This document shows positions 35,532 through 44,171 of a stretch of 64,000 bases of DNA, piece by piece. The translations under genes and the position numbers were made by a program. Location: positions 294,042 through 358,041 of the forward strand of contig JAKRSC010000024.1 of assembly GCA_022402565.1 (NCBI GenBank), given 5' to 3'. How positions within the stretch are numbered: the first letter of the stretch is position 1; every line of letters begins with the position of its first letter. Below the pieces are notes generated by a model. It was not told the DNA's origin. It saw only the letters and a program-made list of their open reading frames with translations, and searched no databases. The stretch comes from Hydrotalea sp. (GTDB lineage: Bacteria > Bacteroidota > Bacteroidia > Chitinophagales > Chitinophagaceae).

Positions 35532-35986
35532 AAAGTGCATTTCCCTCTATATCGAGTATCTGTAATATTCTGGATTTTCCAAACACCCTGCTGCCGCACC
35601 ATCGTGAACAAGTTAACACCACAATGCGTGAAGTTTTTTCTAAAATAAAACTTATAGGGTGTCCAAACCATTGCCATGGGCGCATCCACTAAGATTTGTT
35701 CAAATCTTATTTTTTCATCCATTTCTCCTTCTTTGTAATTCCCAATAGATTCTATAAAGCGATCAACGGTTTCTTTTCTAATAATTGTAACTCCCTCCCT
35801 ATTCACACCAAAAGTGTGCATGATAGCACTATCTAAAAAAACACCCCTAACTTTTTCTTTATTGGCCTCTCGCATGCCATTAAATAATTCATTTATGACA
35901 TACTTTATACTGTCTTCAGTTGGCTGAGCCTGAATATAAGAAGATGAAAACACCAATCCAAGCGCGAGAAAAAAGAAAAATCGCAT
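35528..35986 (-). CDS. Exported NTF2-like protein
   Basis: 152 residues from the Met giving MRFFFFLALGLVFSSSYIQAQ, a signal peptide; longer frames would overlap speA. The mature domain looks like an NTF2/SnoaL-type cone: SIKYVINELFNGMREANKEKVRGVFLDSAIM, then FEQILVDAPMAMVWTPYKFYF and VNLFTMVRQQGVWKIQNITDTRY. Bacteroidota carry many such DUF4440/lumazine-binding-like proteins. No catalytic residues can be named. It starts 11 bases after the speA stop, so it is probably cotranscribed with speA. Confidence 0.72.
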   Translation of the reverse strand: MRFFFFLALGLVFSSSYIQAQPTEDSIKYVINELFNGMREANKEKVRGVFLDSAIMHTFGVNREGVTIIRKETVDRFIESIGNYKEGEMDEKIRFEQILVDAPMAMVWTPYKFYFRKNFTHCGVNLFTMVRQQGVWKIQNITDTRYRGKCTF

Positions 35987-35997
35987 AGCAATAAGTT

Positions 35998-37425
35998 TTA
36001 TCGAAGATACCCAAGTATTTTCAACATACTTTGAGCCGATTGCTCTTTTGCATACACCCAATCAACCATTTTCCCATTTTTATCCTGCTCAACAATTATA
36101 TGTTTAGGAGAAGGAATTAAACAGTGCTTGATACCACCGTAACCACTAATTTGATCTTGGTATGCACCTGTATGAAAAAATCCAACATACAATGGTTCCT
36201 TGTTGCTTTCGTCTTGCTGATTGATATTATTTATCTTAGGAAGAAATACCTCATTAATGTGTTCTTCACTATCATAATAATCGTGGCTATCACAAGTAAT
36301 GCCGCCTAAAACGACTCGCTGGTATTCATTGTACCATTTATTTATAGGCAACATCAGAAACTTCTCACCTATGCCCCACGTATCTGGCAAAGTTGTTATA
36401 AAGGAAGAATCAATCATATACCAACACTCACGATCATTTTGCACTTTTTCTCCAATTACGCTGTAAATATGTGCCATGCTTTCTCCTACTGTATAACTTC
36501 CAAATTCAGTATAGATATTTGGCATGGGCACTTTAGCCTTTTTACAAGCCTTTTTGATATTACCAACAATCTCATTTATCATGAATTGGTAGTCGTATTC
36601 AAAACCTAATGAGTGCTTAATTGGAAAACCTCCACCAATATTGATTGAATCTAACTCAGGACAAATTTTCTTAAGCTGACAATACAGGTTAATAATTTTA
36701 TTCAATTCACTCCAATAGTAAATATCATCTTTAATGCCTTTATTCAAAAAGATGTGTAACATCTTAAGTTGAAACTTTTCTTCATATCCTTCAATATGAT
36801 CTACATAAAATTCAAGAATATCTTTAGCTCTTATGCCCAATCGTGAAGTATAAAAAGGAAAGTTAGGCTCTTCTTCTGCCGCAACCCTAATGCCTAATTT
36901 AAAAGGTTGCTTTACAGATCTTCTATAAGCCTGCAATTCCTCTTTATTATCTAAAATTGGAATAACATTTTTGAAACCAGTATTAATGAGTTTTGCAATT
37001 CGACTGGTGTAGGCTTTTTGTTTGAAGCCATTACAAATGATGAAAGTTTCTTTATTAATCTTTCTTCTTTTATACAGCTGGTTAATGATCTCCAGATCGT
37101 ATGCGTAAGAAGTCTCTAAATGAATATTATGCTTGAGCGCCTCTTCAACTACAAATGAAAAGTGTGAACTCTTGGTACAATAGCAATAGAAATACTCACC
37201 TTCATACTTATGCTTTTTAAAAGCATTGGCAAACATGGACTTTGCTTTATTGATTTGCATTCCAATCTTAGGCAAATAAGTCAACTTCATTGGTGTACCA
37301 TACTTATCAATCAAACTCTTTACATCGAGTCCGTTGAATTGTAAGTCGCCTTCATCATTAATTTGGAAACCTTCTTGCGGAAAGTGAAAGGTTTGGTTCA
37401 CCAGGGAGGTGTAGGTGTTGTTCAT
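35998..37425 (-). CDS. speA: Arginine decarboxylase (biosynthetic, short form)
   Basis: 475 residues, fold type III PLP enzyme. The PLP Lys85 lies in YCYCTKSSHFSF; the glycine-rich loop is LDSINIGGGFPIKH; EFGSYTVGESMAH carries the phosphate-binding segment; GGITCDSHDYYD has the Cys-Asp pair of the active site. The sequence matches the ~460-residue arginine decarboxylase of Bacteroidota rather than the ~630-residue E. coli SpeA. It makes agmatine, the substrate of an agmatinase; an agmatinase-family gene sits at 48183. An NTF2-like gene follows 11 bases downstream. Confidence 0.85.
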   Translation of the reverse strand: MNNTYTSLVNQTFHFPQEGFQINDEGDLQFNGLDVKSLIDKYGTPMKLTYLPKIGMQINKAKSMFANAFKKHKYEGEYFYCYCTKSSHFSFVVEEALKHNIHLETSYAYDLEIINQLYKRRKINKETFIICNGFKQKAYTSRIAKLINTGFKNVIPILDNKEELQAYRRSVKQPFKLGIRVAAEEEPNFPFYTSRLGIRAKDILEFYVDHIEGYEEKFQLKMLHIFLNKGIKDDIYYWSELNKIINLYCQLKKICPELDSINIGGGFPIKHSLGFEYDYQFMINEIVGNIKKACKKAKVPMPNIYTEFGSYTVGESMAHIYSVIGEKVQNDRECWYMIDSSFITTLPDTWGIGEKFLMLPINKWYNEYQRVVLGGITCDSHDYYDSEEHINEVFLPKINNINQQDESNKEPLYVGFFHTGAYQDQISGYGGIKHCLIPSPKHIIVEQDKNGKMVDWVYAKEQSAQSMLKILGYLR

Positions 37426-37510
37426 TTACAACCGTTATTAGGAGATCATTAATAAGGGCGTAAAATTAGTATAAAAAAAAGCAGATTATCCAAATAAGAT
37501 TTACGGAAAA

Positions 37511-37539
37511 CAAAAAAGCCGACTGCTTGAGTCGGCTTT
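37511..37539 (-). terminator. Rho-independent terminator after rplT
   Basis: Arms AAAGCCGACT and AGTCGGCTTT (37515-37524, 37530-37539), loop of 5, followed by a T run on the minus strand (37517-37512). Begins 20 bases past the rplT stop codon. Confidence 0.9.
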
Positions 37540-37559
37540 AGAATTTATTGAAGAAAGTT

Positions 37560-37904
37560 TTACTTTAAAGAAGCAACTAATGCAGTGAAGCTTTCTGGAT
37601 TGTTCATAGCTAAATCTGCTAATACTTTACGATCCAAAGTAATTCCCTTTTTATTCAAAAGGTTTATGAATTGGCTGTAAGTCAATCCCTCTTGACGAAC
37701 TGCTGCATTGATACGAGCAATCCACAATTGGCGATATTCACGCTTCTTTAACTTGCGGCCTACATAGCTATAAGTTTGACCCTTTTCAACTACGTTTTTG
37801 GCAACTGTATATACGTTTTTACGCTTACCATAGAAACCTTTGGCGGCGTCTAAAATCTTTTTTCTTCTAGCACGAGATGCTACTGCATTTACTGAACGTG
37901 GCAT
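37560..37904 (-). CDS. rplT: 50S ribosomal protein L20
   Basis: 114 residues; [37 protein letters not shown] and [24 protein letters not shown] are characteristic. L20 organises 23S rRNA early in assembly and in other bacteria represses its own operon by binding the leader of the rpmI-rplT mRNA. It follows rpmI after 43 bases. A strong terminator follows. Confidence 0.97.
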   Translation of the reverse strand: MPRSVNAVASRARRKKILDAAKGFYGKRKNVYTVAKNVVEKGQTYSYVGRKLKKREYRQLWIARINAAVRQEGLTYSQFINLLNKKGITLDRKVLADLAMNNPESFTALVASLK

Positions 37905-37947
37905 AGGTTATTATTTTTAACCGGTATATCCGGCAGTGAATGAATGT

Positions 37948-38145
37948 TTATTTTAAACGAAGTAAGCGCATCACAAAATCTTTGTTTGTGCTTCCAACCA
38001 CGCCCTTCTTTCTCATGTTACGCTTGCGCTTGGTTGACTTTTTGGTGAGGATGTGACGCTTGAAAGGCTTTTGGAAGGTAATTTCACCGCTGCCGGTCAC
38101 TTTGAAACGCTTCTTTGCGCTCGAGTTTGTTTTTACTTTTGGCAT
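37948..38145 (-). CDS. rpmI: 50S ribosomal protein L35
   Basis: 65 residues: [44 protein letters not shown]. First gene of the rpmI-rplT operon. The usual upstream partner infC is absent here: the next gene upstream is tcdA. A perfect 6-bp hairpin (38150-38165) ends 4 bases before the start codon, where it would hold back ribosome access. Confidence 0.96.
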   Translation of the reverse strand: MPKVKTNSSAKKRFKVTGSGEITFQKPFKRHILTKKSTKRKRNMRKKGVVGSTNKDFVMRLLRLK

Positions 38146-38256
38146 ATGATAATCTTATCAGATTACTCCCTACTGGCGCTCTACCACTGGGTAAAGACTT
38201 GTTGAGCCTTGTGGGAAATGGGCTGCAAAGTTAGGGGAATTGATTAAAAAAACAAG
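38146..38256 (-). promoter_or_regulatory. rpmI-rplT promoter and structured leader
   Basis: On the minus strand CTTG (38256-38253) and TAACTTTG (38233-38226) are 19 bases apart. The leader of about 75 bases contains GGCTC...GAGCGCC complementary segments and, next to the ATG, the hairpin TAATCT-GATA-AGATTA (38165-38150). This arrangement suits L20-type autoregulation; no known L20-leader consensus was matched by eye. Confidence 0.6.
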
Positions 38257-38258
38257 GG

Positions 38259-38996
38259 CTATTTCATTTCTTCCTTTGCTTGGTACAATCCACGCACTAC
38301 CACACTGGCTACAGTACAGCCAAAAATAGCGGGCATATAACTAATAGTACCAATAAGCGACTTCTTAGGAAAGGCCTTTTCTGTTACAATTACCTTACTG
38401 TCATCAATTTTTTCTGTACTGAAAACCGCTTGAAAGCCCGTCTTAACTCCTTGATTTTTAAGTCGTTTACGTACATACCTTGCCAAATTACAGCCAAATG
38501 TTTTAGAAATATCTGCCACTTTTACTTTAGAAGGATCTACCCTTCCACCAGCACCTAAAGAACTTACAACTGGTATTCCATGATCCAAACAAGCCTTCAA
38601 AAAAGCAACTTTGGGCCCCAGTGTATCAATACAGTCAACTGCGTAATCATATCTATGCTTACCTACTACTTCATCTACTAACTCATCTTTTAAATATTGA
38701 GGAATGACTTCTAAGACTAAATCAGGATTAATATCTTTTAATCTTTCAGCTAATACTTCAGCTTTCACTTTTCCTACAGTTGAATGAAGGGCAGCAATTT
38801 GTCGGTTGGTATTGCTAATATCTACTGTATCTGCATCTACTATGGTTATTTTTCCAACACCAGCACGTACAATCATTTCAGCACAAATTCCCCCTACTCC
38901 ACCCAAACCAACTACCAACACATGCTTTTTCATCAACTCTTCAAGAATGGGTTTACCCAATAACAATTCTGATCTACTCATCCATGCAGGTATCAT
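38259..38996 (-). CDS. tcdA: tRNA threonylcarbamoyladenosine dehydratase (ThiF/E1-like)
   Basis: 245 residues of the E1/MoeB/ThiF superfamily. The nucleotide motif VVGLGGVGGICAEM (~29-42), ISNTNRQIAALHSTVG (~65) and ACLDHGIPVVSSLGAGGRVDPSKVKVADISKT (~135-166) match TcdA (CsdL/YgdL). It uses ATP to cyclise t6A at position 37 of ANN-decoding tRNAs to ct6A. An alternative start is the Met six codons in (MSRSELLL). It is divergent from the Ycf48-like gene, with 43 bases between the starts. Confidence 0.88.
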   Translation of the reverse strand: MIPAWMSRSELLLGKPILEELMKKHVLVVGLGGVGGICAEMIVRAGVGKITIVDADTVDISNTNRQIAALHSTVGKVKAEVLAERLKDINPDLVLEVIPQYLKDELVDEVVGKHRYDYAVDCIDTLGPKVAFLKACLDHGIPVVSSLGAGGRVDPSKVKVADISKTFGCNLARYVRKRLKNQGVKTGFQAVFSTEKIDDSKVIVTEKAFPKKSLIGTISYMPAIFGCTVASVVVRGLYQAKEEMK

Positions 38997-39039
38997 ACAA
39001 GAAAGGTTTATTTTTAGTACTTCAATTAAGAACCTGCAA

Positions 39040-40029
39040 ATGAAATATTTTTTTCCTTTTTTTCTACTTTTTTCTCTTTGTATTATCAGCAGCCTGGCTC
39101 AATCGGTTCGTGTTTTGGCTGAATATGAACAAATTTCTTGGCGAGGATTATCCGTTTGGGATGATTCTTTTGTGGTCGTATCTGGACAAAAAGGTAAAAT
39201 TGGATTCTCAAAAAATGGTGGACGAACTTGGGAGTTTCCTACTATTAAAAACTATGAGCAACGCGACTTTAGAGATATTGAAATGATTTCCGAATCAGTC
39301 TGGATTACTATGGCTGTTGGTAGCCCAGGCATCATTTTGCGTACCGAAAACCAAGGGCAAGATTGGGTAGAAGTATATAAAGATGACGACCCCAATGTTT
39401 TTTTAGATGATGTATTAACTAATAGTAGTAAAGCTTGGTGCATAGGCGATCCTTTGAATGGGTCATTTTACCTGCTTGAAAGTATGGACAAGGGGAAGAC
39501 TTGGAAAAAAATAAACTTTCCACATCAACCTAAAGAGGGAGAGGCTTTTTTTGCTGCTAGCGGATCAAATATGATTTACTCGCAGAAGAAATTATGGTTT
39601 GTAACGGGCGGGAAAACCAGTCGACTACTCTCTAATTCTTATGAGATAATACTTCCCCTTAAACAAGGCAGTGAGTCTACAGGTGCAAATGCCATTGACT
39701 ATGCAGGGGACAGAATGATTATTGTTGGGGGTGATTTTTCGCGAGATAGCATTGCTGAGGGAAGCATTGCAATAGTAAAAAGACAAGGAAACACATGGCA
39801 AAATATGAAACCCTCTCAATTGCCAAGTGGATATAGGTCTGGGGTTGCTTGGGTATATGATTTTACATGGATTACCGTTGGCTTGAATGGAGTTGATTTT
39901 TCAACGGATAATGGTATGCAATGGAAAAAAATGAACGCACCAGGATTTCATACAGTGAAGAGAGCCAAACATGGCAAAACTGTTTTTATGGCTGGAGCAA
40001 AAGGAAGAATTGGAAAACTAATATTATGA
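39040..40029 (+). CDS. Exported Ycf48-like/BNR-repeat beta-propeller protein
   Basis: 329 residues. I chose the ATG giving MKYFFPFFLLFSLCIISSLAQ, a signal peptide; the frame remains open upstream but only through the divergent tcdA coding region. Repeats of the sialidase/BNR type are visible: FSKNGGRTWEFPTI, LRTENQGQDWVEVYK, ESMDKGKTWKKINFP and FSTDNGMQWKKMNAP, consistent with a beta-propeller related to photosystem-assembly Ycf48 in sequence. No photosynthesis is implied; many heterotrophs have exported relatives of unknown role. A small membrane-protein gene follows after 3 bases. Confidence 0.8.
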   Translation: MKYFFPFFLLFSLCIISSLAQSVRVLAEYEQISWRGLSVWDDSFVVVSGQKGKIGFSKNGGRTWEFPTIKNYEQRDFRDIEMISESVWITMAVGSPGIILRTENQGQDWVEVYKDDDPNVFLDDVLTNSSKAWCIGDPLNGSFYLLESMDKGKTWKKINFPHQPKEGEAFFAASGSNMIYSQKKLWFVTGGKTSRLLSNSYEIILPLKQGSESTGANAIDYAGDRMIIVGGDFSRDSIAEGSIAIVKRQGNTWQNMKPSQLPSGYRSGVAWVYDFTWITVGLNGVDFSTDNGMQWKKMNAPGFHTVKRAKHGKTVFMAGAKGRIGKLIL

Positions 40030-40032
40030 TGT

Positions 40033-40260
40033 ATGAAAAATAAACACCATATAAGGTGGCTAATTCAAGCACCTGTAGGACTCATCCTTTTTGGAGCAGG
40101 ACTTTCAATGGCAATTGACGCAGGCTTTGAAAGATACCAAGGAAATAGTTGGTTTTGGTACGGTACTGAGGCGCTAATTATCTGTAATGCAGGATTGTGC
40201 ATTTTTGGCGATTCAATTCTGCAAAAAGTTGCAGCTGAAAAAAAACATTCGGATAATTAA
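40033..40260 (+). CDS. Small membrane protein of unknown function
   Basis: 75 residues with two predicted membrane helices (~8-28, LIQAPVGLILFGAGLSMAI, and ~42-63). I do not recognise a family. The ATG begins 3 bases after the Ycf48-like stop and the reading frame is followed by a hairpin terminator, so it is probably the second gene of a two-gene operon. Confidence 0.65.
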   Translation: MKNKHHIRWLIQAPVGLILFGAGLSMAIDAGFERYQGNSWFWYGTEALIICNAGLCIFGDSILQKVAAEKKHSDN

Positions 40261-40319
40261 ACTTTTCTAGTAGAATACCATCAACTTTGTGATGTAGCTT
40301 TTAAAATAACCTACAATCT

Positions 40320-40355
40320 AAGGGAATCGTCGGGGGGTGATTCCCTTACTTTTTT
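40320..40355 (+). terminator. Hairpin terminator with a G6 loop
   Basis: Arms AAGGGAATC (40320-40328) and GATTCCCTT (40339-40347) enclose a loop containing GGGGGG, followed by ACTTTTTT. It lies 60 bases past the small membrane-protein gene and before the tRNA promoter. Confidence 0.75.
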
Positions 40356-40408
40356 ACCTCCTCTCTTCCAGAAATAGGATTTATAGTTTGAAGGATTTTT
40401 AAAAAAAA

Positions 40409-40439
40409 TTTGGATAAAATATTTCGCCTCCTATCTTTG
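40409..40439 (+). promoter_or_regulatory. tRNA-Val promoter (consensus Bacteroidota type)
   Basis: TTTG (40409-40412), exactly 19 bases, then TATCTTTG (40432-40439): a perfect match to TTTG-N19-TAnnTTTG. The tRNA starts 17 bases after the -7 box. It is the clearest promoter in the window and the main phylum-level evidence. Confidence 0.9.
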
Positions 40440-40456
40440 CACTCCCAACAAAAAAA

Positions 40457-40531
40457 GGGAGCATAGCTCAGCTGGTTTAGAGCATCTGCCTTACAAGCAG
40501 AGGGTCCGCGGTTCGAACCCGTGTGCTCCCA
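40457..40531 (+). tRNA. tRNA-Val (anticodon TAC)
   Basis: The 75-base gene folds as a full cloverleaf: acceptor GGGAGCA pairs with TGCTCCC, D stem GCTC/GAGC, anticodon stem TCTGC/GCAGA with loop CTTACAA (anticodon TAC, valine), T stem CGCGG/CCGTG around TTCGAAC, and A as discriminator. CCA is not encoded. A consensus promoter precedes it and a terminator follows. Confidence 0.97.
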
Positions 40532-40534
40532 CAA

Positions 40535-40560
40535 AAAGCCCACACCTTGTGGGTTTTTTT
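40535..40560 (+). terminator. Rho-independent terminator after tRNA-Val
   Basis: Arms CCCACA and TGTGGG (40539-40544, 40548-40553) with a 3-base loop, followed by seven T. Lies 7 bases beyond the tRNA. Confidence 0.88.
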
Positions 40561-40722
40561 ATTTTCCACTCTCTTTGAGCAGTACCTCGCAACATCTATT
40601 AAATCTCTATGGGGAAAAATCAATTATTCGTTTTGTTAATCGCTTCTTGTAGTTACTCGCCTTGTTCTTCCACACACATTCCCCATAACAAACAAATTGC
40701 CCAGCAATCCGTTTAGTGCATG

Positions 40723-40730
40723 TAACTTTG
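40723..40730 (+). promoter_or_regulatory. gcvP -7 box
   Basis: TAACTTTG matches TAnnTTTG, 28 bases before the gcvP ATG. No convincing TTTG at the right spacing. With so short a leader there is no room for a glycine riboswitch between promoter and gene. Confidence 0.6.
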
Positions 40731-40758
40731 CACAACCAAAAACAGCTAAAACTTCTAT

Positions 40759-43650
40759 ATGAATTTATTTGAACTGCAGGCTACTGAATTCTCTAGACGA
40801 CATAATGGCCCATCTGCTAAAGAAACTGAATCCATGTTGGCCACCATTGGAGCAAACAGCCTCAATGAATTGGTTGATAAAACAGTTCCGGCAAACATTA
40901 AAATGGAGCGACCACTTCGTTTACCAGCTCCCATGAATGAAGCTGCTTATTTACAACACATGCGTGAAATGGGCAGCAAAAACAAAGTATGTAAAACTTA
41001 TATCGGCCAAGGTTATTACGATACTATTACTCCAAGTGTCATTCAAAGAAATATTTTTGAAAATCCAGGTTGGTATACTCAATATACCCCCTATCAAGCA
41101 GAAATTGCACAAGGACGTTTGGAAAGTCTTTTGAACTTCCAAACAATGGTTTGCGATTTAACGGGGTTACCTATTGCTAACGCTTCTTTACTAGATGAAG
41201 CAACTGCTGCTGCAGAAGCAATGACCATGTTCTTTAACTTCTTAAATAAAAATACTGACCATATAGAGCGTCCAAAGTTTTTTGTAGATGAACAAGTATT
41301 CCCCCAAACGCTCGACTTGCTTCATACCCGAGCCGTTCCAGTAGGAATTGAATTGGTTGTGGGTAATTATTCATCTGCTGCAATTGATGAAACTTACTTT
41401 GGAGTACTTATTCAATATCCAAACGATAAAGGTGCCATCATTGATTACAGATCATTTATTGATCATGCACATCAAGCAGGTGCTCTAGTTGTTATGGCAA
41501 CCGATTTACTAGCATTAACGCTACTAACACCTCCAGGGGAACTTGGTGCAGATTGTGCCGTTGGCTCTGCTCAACGATTTGGTGTTCCAATGGGATATGG
41601 TGGTCCGCATGCTGCCTTTTTTGCTGCTAAAGATGAGTTTAAGAGAAATATACCTGGACGTATCATAGGTGTAAGTATAGGTGCACAGGGTGAGCGTGTG
41701 CTTCGTATGGCATTACAGACACGTGAACAGCACATTAAGCGTGAAAAAGCAACATCCAACATTTGTACTGCACAAGCTTTGCTTTCTAATATGGCAGCTA
41801 TGTATGGTGTTTATCATGGGCCAGAGGGCTTGAAGAATATTTCTAAAAGAGTCACTTTACTAACTCAAACACTTTCACAAGAGTTGGTGGAGGAAGGCTA
41901 CGAATTATATTCACAACATTTCTTTGATACAGTTGTGTTGAAAGTTGATAACCAAAAACACATTAAAGAAAGAGCCGAAAGCCGTCAAATAAATTTCCGT
42001 TATTTTCCAAATAATTGGATTGGCATTTCTTTAGATGAAACAACAACTATCAGCGATGTTCTTGATATTTTACTTGTTCTTAATAAAGGGGTTGAAGATG
42101 ATGCATCATTCAGCATTAGTGAAGAAGCAACGCTTGAACATATTCCCGGTTCAGTAGTTCGTACTTCTCCATTCATGCTTCATCCTGTTTTTAATAGTTA
42201 TCATAGCGAAAGCTTGATGATGCGTTACATAAAAATGTTGGAGAACAAAGATCTCTCATTGAATACTAGCATGATCTCCTTGGGAAGTTGTACTATGAAG
42301 TTAAATGCAGCAAGTGAAATGATGCCGCTAAGCTTCAGCTATTGGAGTAAAATTCATCCCTTTGCACCAGTTGATCAAACAGAAGGCTACCAACAGGTTT
42401 TAAAAGAATTAAGCGATTACTTATGTGAGATAACTGGATTTGCAGCTTGTAGCCTACAACCCAATAGCGGTGCACAAGGCGAATACGCTGGTCTATTAAC
42501 AATACGATCTTATCACTTAAGCAGAGGAGATGCGCATAGAAATGTTATGCTAATTCCAATCTCTGCTCATGGAACAAACCCTGCATCTGCTGTAATGGCT
42601 GGTATGAAAGTAGTAGTGGTAAAGGCTTTAGAAAATGGATATATTGATGTAGACGATTTGAAAACTAAAGCAGAACAATATTCGAACGAACTGGCTGGTA
42701 TTATGATTACATATCCAAGCACGTATGGTGTGTATGAAGAAACCATTAAAGAAATAACAGATATTATTCACAGCCACGGTGGCCAAGTCTATATGGACGG
42801 TGCAAATATGAATGCTCAGGTTGGATTAACTGCACCTGGATTAATTGGAGCAGATGTATGTCACTTGAACTTGCACAAAACCTTTGCTATTCCTCACGGT
42901 GGCGGTGGCCCTGGCATGGGACCCATTTGTGTAGCTGCACATTTGGCTGAACACTTACCTGGACATACAGCGCTTGGCAGCAGCAGCGGTTCAGGCGCTG
43001 TTTCTGCAGCTCCATTTGGTTCGGCTTCTATTTTATTAATCAGTTATGGTTATATCAGAATGTTAGGTGCCGATGGTGTAACAGCAGCTACTCAATATGC
43101 AATACTAAATGCTAACTACATGAGAGCTCGTTTACAAGGAGCTTATGATATACTTTATTTAGGAAGTAATGGCACATGTGCACATGAGTTCATTGTAGAT
43201 TTAAGACCATTTAAAAAGTCGGCAGATATTGAAGCAGAAGATGTTGCTAAACGTTTAATGGATTATGGCTTCCACGCTCCTACTATGAGTTTCCCTGTTG
43301 CGGGTACTATAATGATTGAACCAACAGAAAGTGAAGATAAGAGTGAGCTTGACAGATTTTGCGATGCTATGCTGAAAATTCGTGAAGAGATACAAGCTAT
43401 TGAGGAAGGAAAAGCCGACAAGAAAAATAACCTATTAAAGCATGCACCGCATACTCAATTTGTTGTTACATCGTCTAATTGGGAGAGACCTTATACCAGA
43501 GAAGAAGCAGTCTTTCCACTTGAGTATGTAAAACAAAATAAATTCTGGCCTTCTGTAAGTCGTGTGAATAACACACATGGAGACAGAAATTTAGTTTGTA
43601 CATGTGAACCTATTGAGTCTTACATGCAAGCAGCAGAAGCAACTAGTTAA
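40759..43650 (+). CDS. gcvP: Glycine dehydrogenase (decarboxylating), P protein
   Basis: 963 residues, a single-chain P protein uniting the two halves that are separate subunits in some bacteria. The N-terminal half ([35 protein letters not shown]) is structural; the C-terminal half carries the PLP Lys707 in [20 protein letters not shown]. It releases CO2 from glycine and passes the aminomethyl group to the lipoyl H protein. The gcvT and gcvH genes are not in the window. It has its own promoter and a bidirectional terminator. Confidence 0.97.
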   Translation: MNLFELQATEFSRRHNGPSAKETESMLATIGANSLNELVDKTVPANIKMERPLRLPAPMNEAAYLQHMREMGSKNKVCKTYIGQGYYDTITPSVIQRNIFENPGWYTQYTPYQAEIAQGRLESLLNFQTMVCDLTGLPIANASLLDEATAAAEAMTMFFNFLNKNTDHIERPKFFVDEQVFPQTLDLLHTRAVPVGIELVVGNYSSAAIDETYFGVLIQYPNDKGAIIDYRSFIDHAHQAGALVVMATDLLALTLLTPPGELGADCAVGSAQRFGVPMGYGGPHAAFFAAKDEFKRNIPGRIIGVSIGAQGERVLRMALQTREQHIKREKATSNICTAQALLSNMAAMYGVYHGPEGLKNISKRVTLLTQTLSQELVEEGYELYSQHFFDTVVLKVDNQKHIKERAESRQINFRYFPNNWIGISLDETTTISDVLDILLVLNKGVEDDASFSISEEATLEHIPGSVVRTSPFMLHPVFNSYHSESLMMRYIKMLENKDLSLNTSMISLGSCTMKLNAASEMMPLSFSYWSKIHPFAPVDQTEGYQQVLKELSDYLCEITGFAACSLQPNSGAQGEYAGLLTIRSYHLSRGDAHRNVMLIPISAHGTNPASAVMAGMKVVVVKALENGYIDVDDLKTKAEQYSNELAGIMITYPSTYGVYEETIKEITDIIHSHGGQVYMDGANMNAQVGLTAPGLIGADVCHLNLHKTFAIPHGGGGPGMGPICVAAHLAEHLPGHTALGSSSGSGAVSAAPFGSASILLISYGYIRMLGADGVTAATQYAILNANYMRARLQGAYDILYLGSNGTCAHEFIVDLRPFKKSADIEAEDVAKRLMDYGFHAPTMSFPVAGTIMIEPTESEDKSELDRFCDAMLKIREEIQAIEEGKADKKNNLLKHAPHTQFVVTSSNWERPYTREEAVFPLEYVKQNKFWPSVSRVNNTHGDRNLVCTCEPIESYMQAAEATS

Positions 43651-43666
43651 TTTAAATTAATCTAAG

Positions 43667-43705
43667 AAAAAAAGGAGGCAGTTTCATTTGCCTCCTTTTT
43701 TTTTT
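43667..43705. terminator. Bidirectional terminator between gcvP and the response-regulator gene
   Basis: Arms AAAGGAGGCA and TGCCTCCTTT (43671-43680, 43689-43698) with an 8-base loop and T runs on both sides: after the hairpin on the plus strand and, as A's before it, on the minus strand. It serves the converging gcvP and response-regulator genes. Confidence 0.88.
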
Positions 43706-43721
43706 ACGTTTATGTAGAGAG

Positions 43722-44150
43722 CTATTTCCAAAAATCCTGAAATGACGGTTCATTCCAAATGATTTCTAAATCAGCCGTCTTAATTGGTTTCACCAAATAA
43801 TCAATAACATTTTTGTATTTGGATGCGTTTTGACGATCTACTTGATCAGTAGAAGAACTTACAACTACAACTTGAACGGTTTCCTTATAAAGCTTTGTGT
43901 CTAATTGATCAAGAAACTGCCAACCATCGCATATAGGCATATTAATATCTAAAAGAACAAGTGCGCGCATATCAGAAGTCCCTACTTTATCCAAAAGATC
44001 TAATGCTTCTTGTCCATTCTTGGCTGCAAGCAACTCAACATTCCATTGAAGCTTTTGAATCAGCTTTTGATGCAACAATTGAAAGATTGGATCATCTTCT
44101 ACTAAAAGAATATATCGTGTGGCAGCATGTTGCATTATATGTGTGTTCAT
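43722..44150 (-). CDS. Single-domain response regulator (CheY-like)
   Basis: 142 residues, receiver domain only. Acidic pocket Asp19-Asp20 (LVEDDPIF), phospho-acceptor Asp68 (VLLDINMP), Ser/Thr in VVSSSTD and Lys in YLVKPIKTADL are all present. There is no output domain. It starts 21 bases after the PAS/GAF gene stop and is cotranscribed with it, so it is the natural partner of that DHp-ending protein. It may act by protein-protein contact or as a phosphate shuttle. Confidence 0.92.
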   Translation of the reverse strand: MNTHIMQHAATRYILLVEDDPIFQLLHQKLIQKLQWNVELLAAKNGQEALDLLDKVGTSDMRALVLLDINMPICDGWQFLDQLDTKLYKETVQVVVVSSSTDQVDRQNASKYKNVIDYLVKPIKTADLEIIWNEPSFQDFWK

Positions 44151-44171
44151 ACCTTCTCTAAATTAATTGAT

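Noticed and set aside
38806-39039. 5' extension of the Ycf48-like frame
   Set aside because: It overlaps the divergent tcdA gene and would bury the signal peptide.
40346-40543. Minus-strand frame of 65 codons across the tRNA
   Set aside because: It is the antisense of tRNA-Val and its terminator; a well-known false gene.
40561-40758. Possible glycine riboswitch before gcvP
   Set aside because: The -7 box is only 28 bases from the ATG, so no riboswitch could lie within the transcript; no aptamer-like core was seen.
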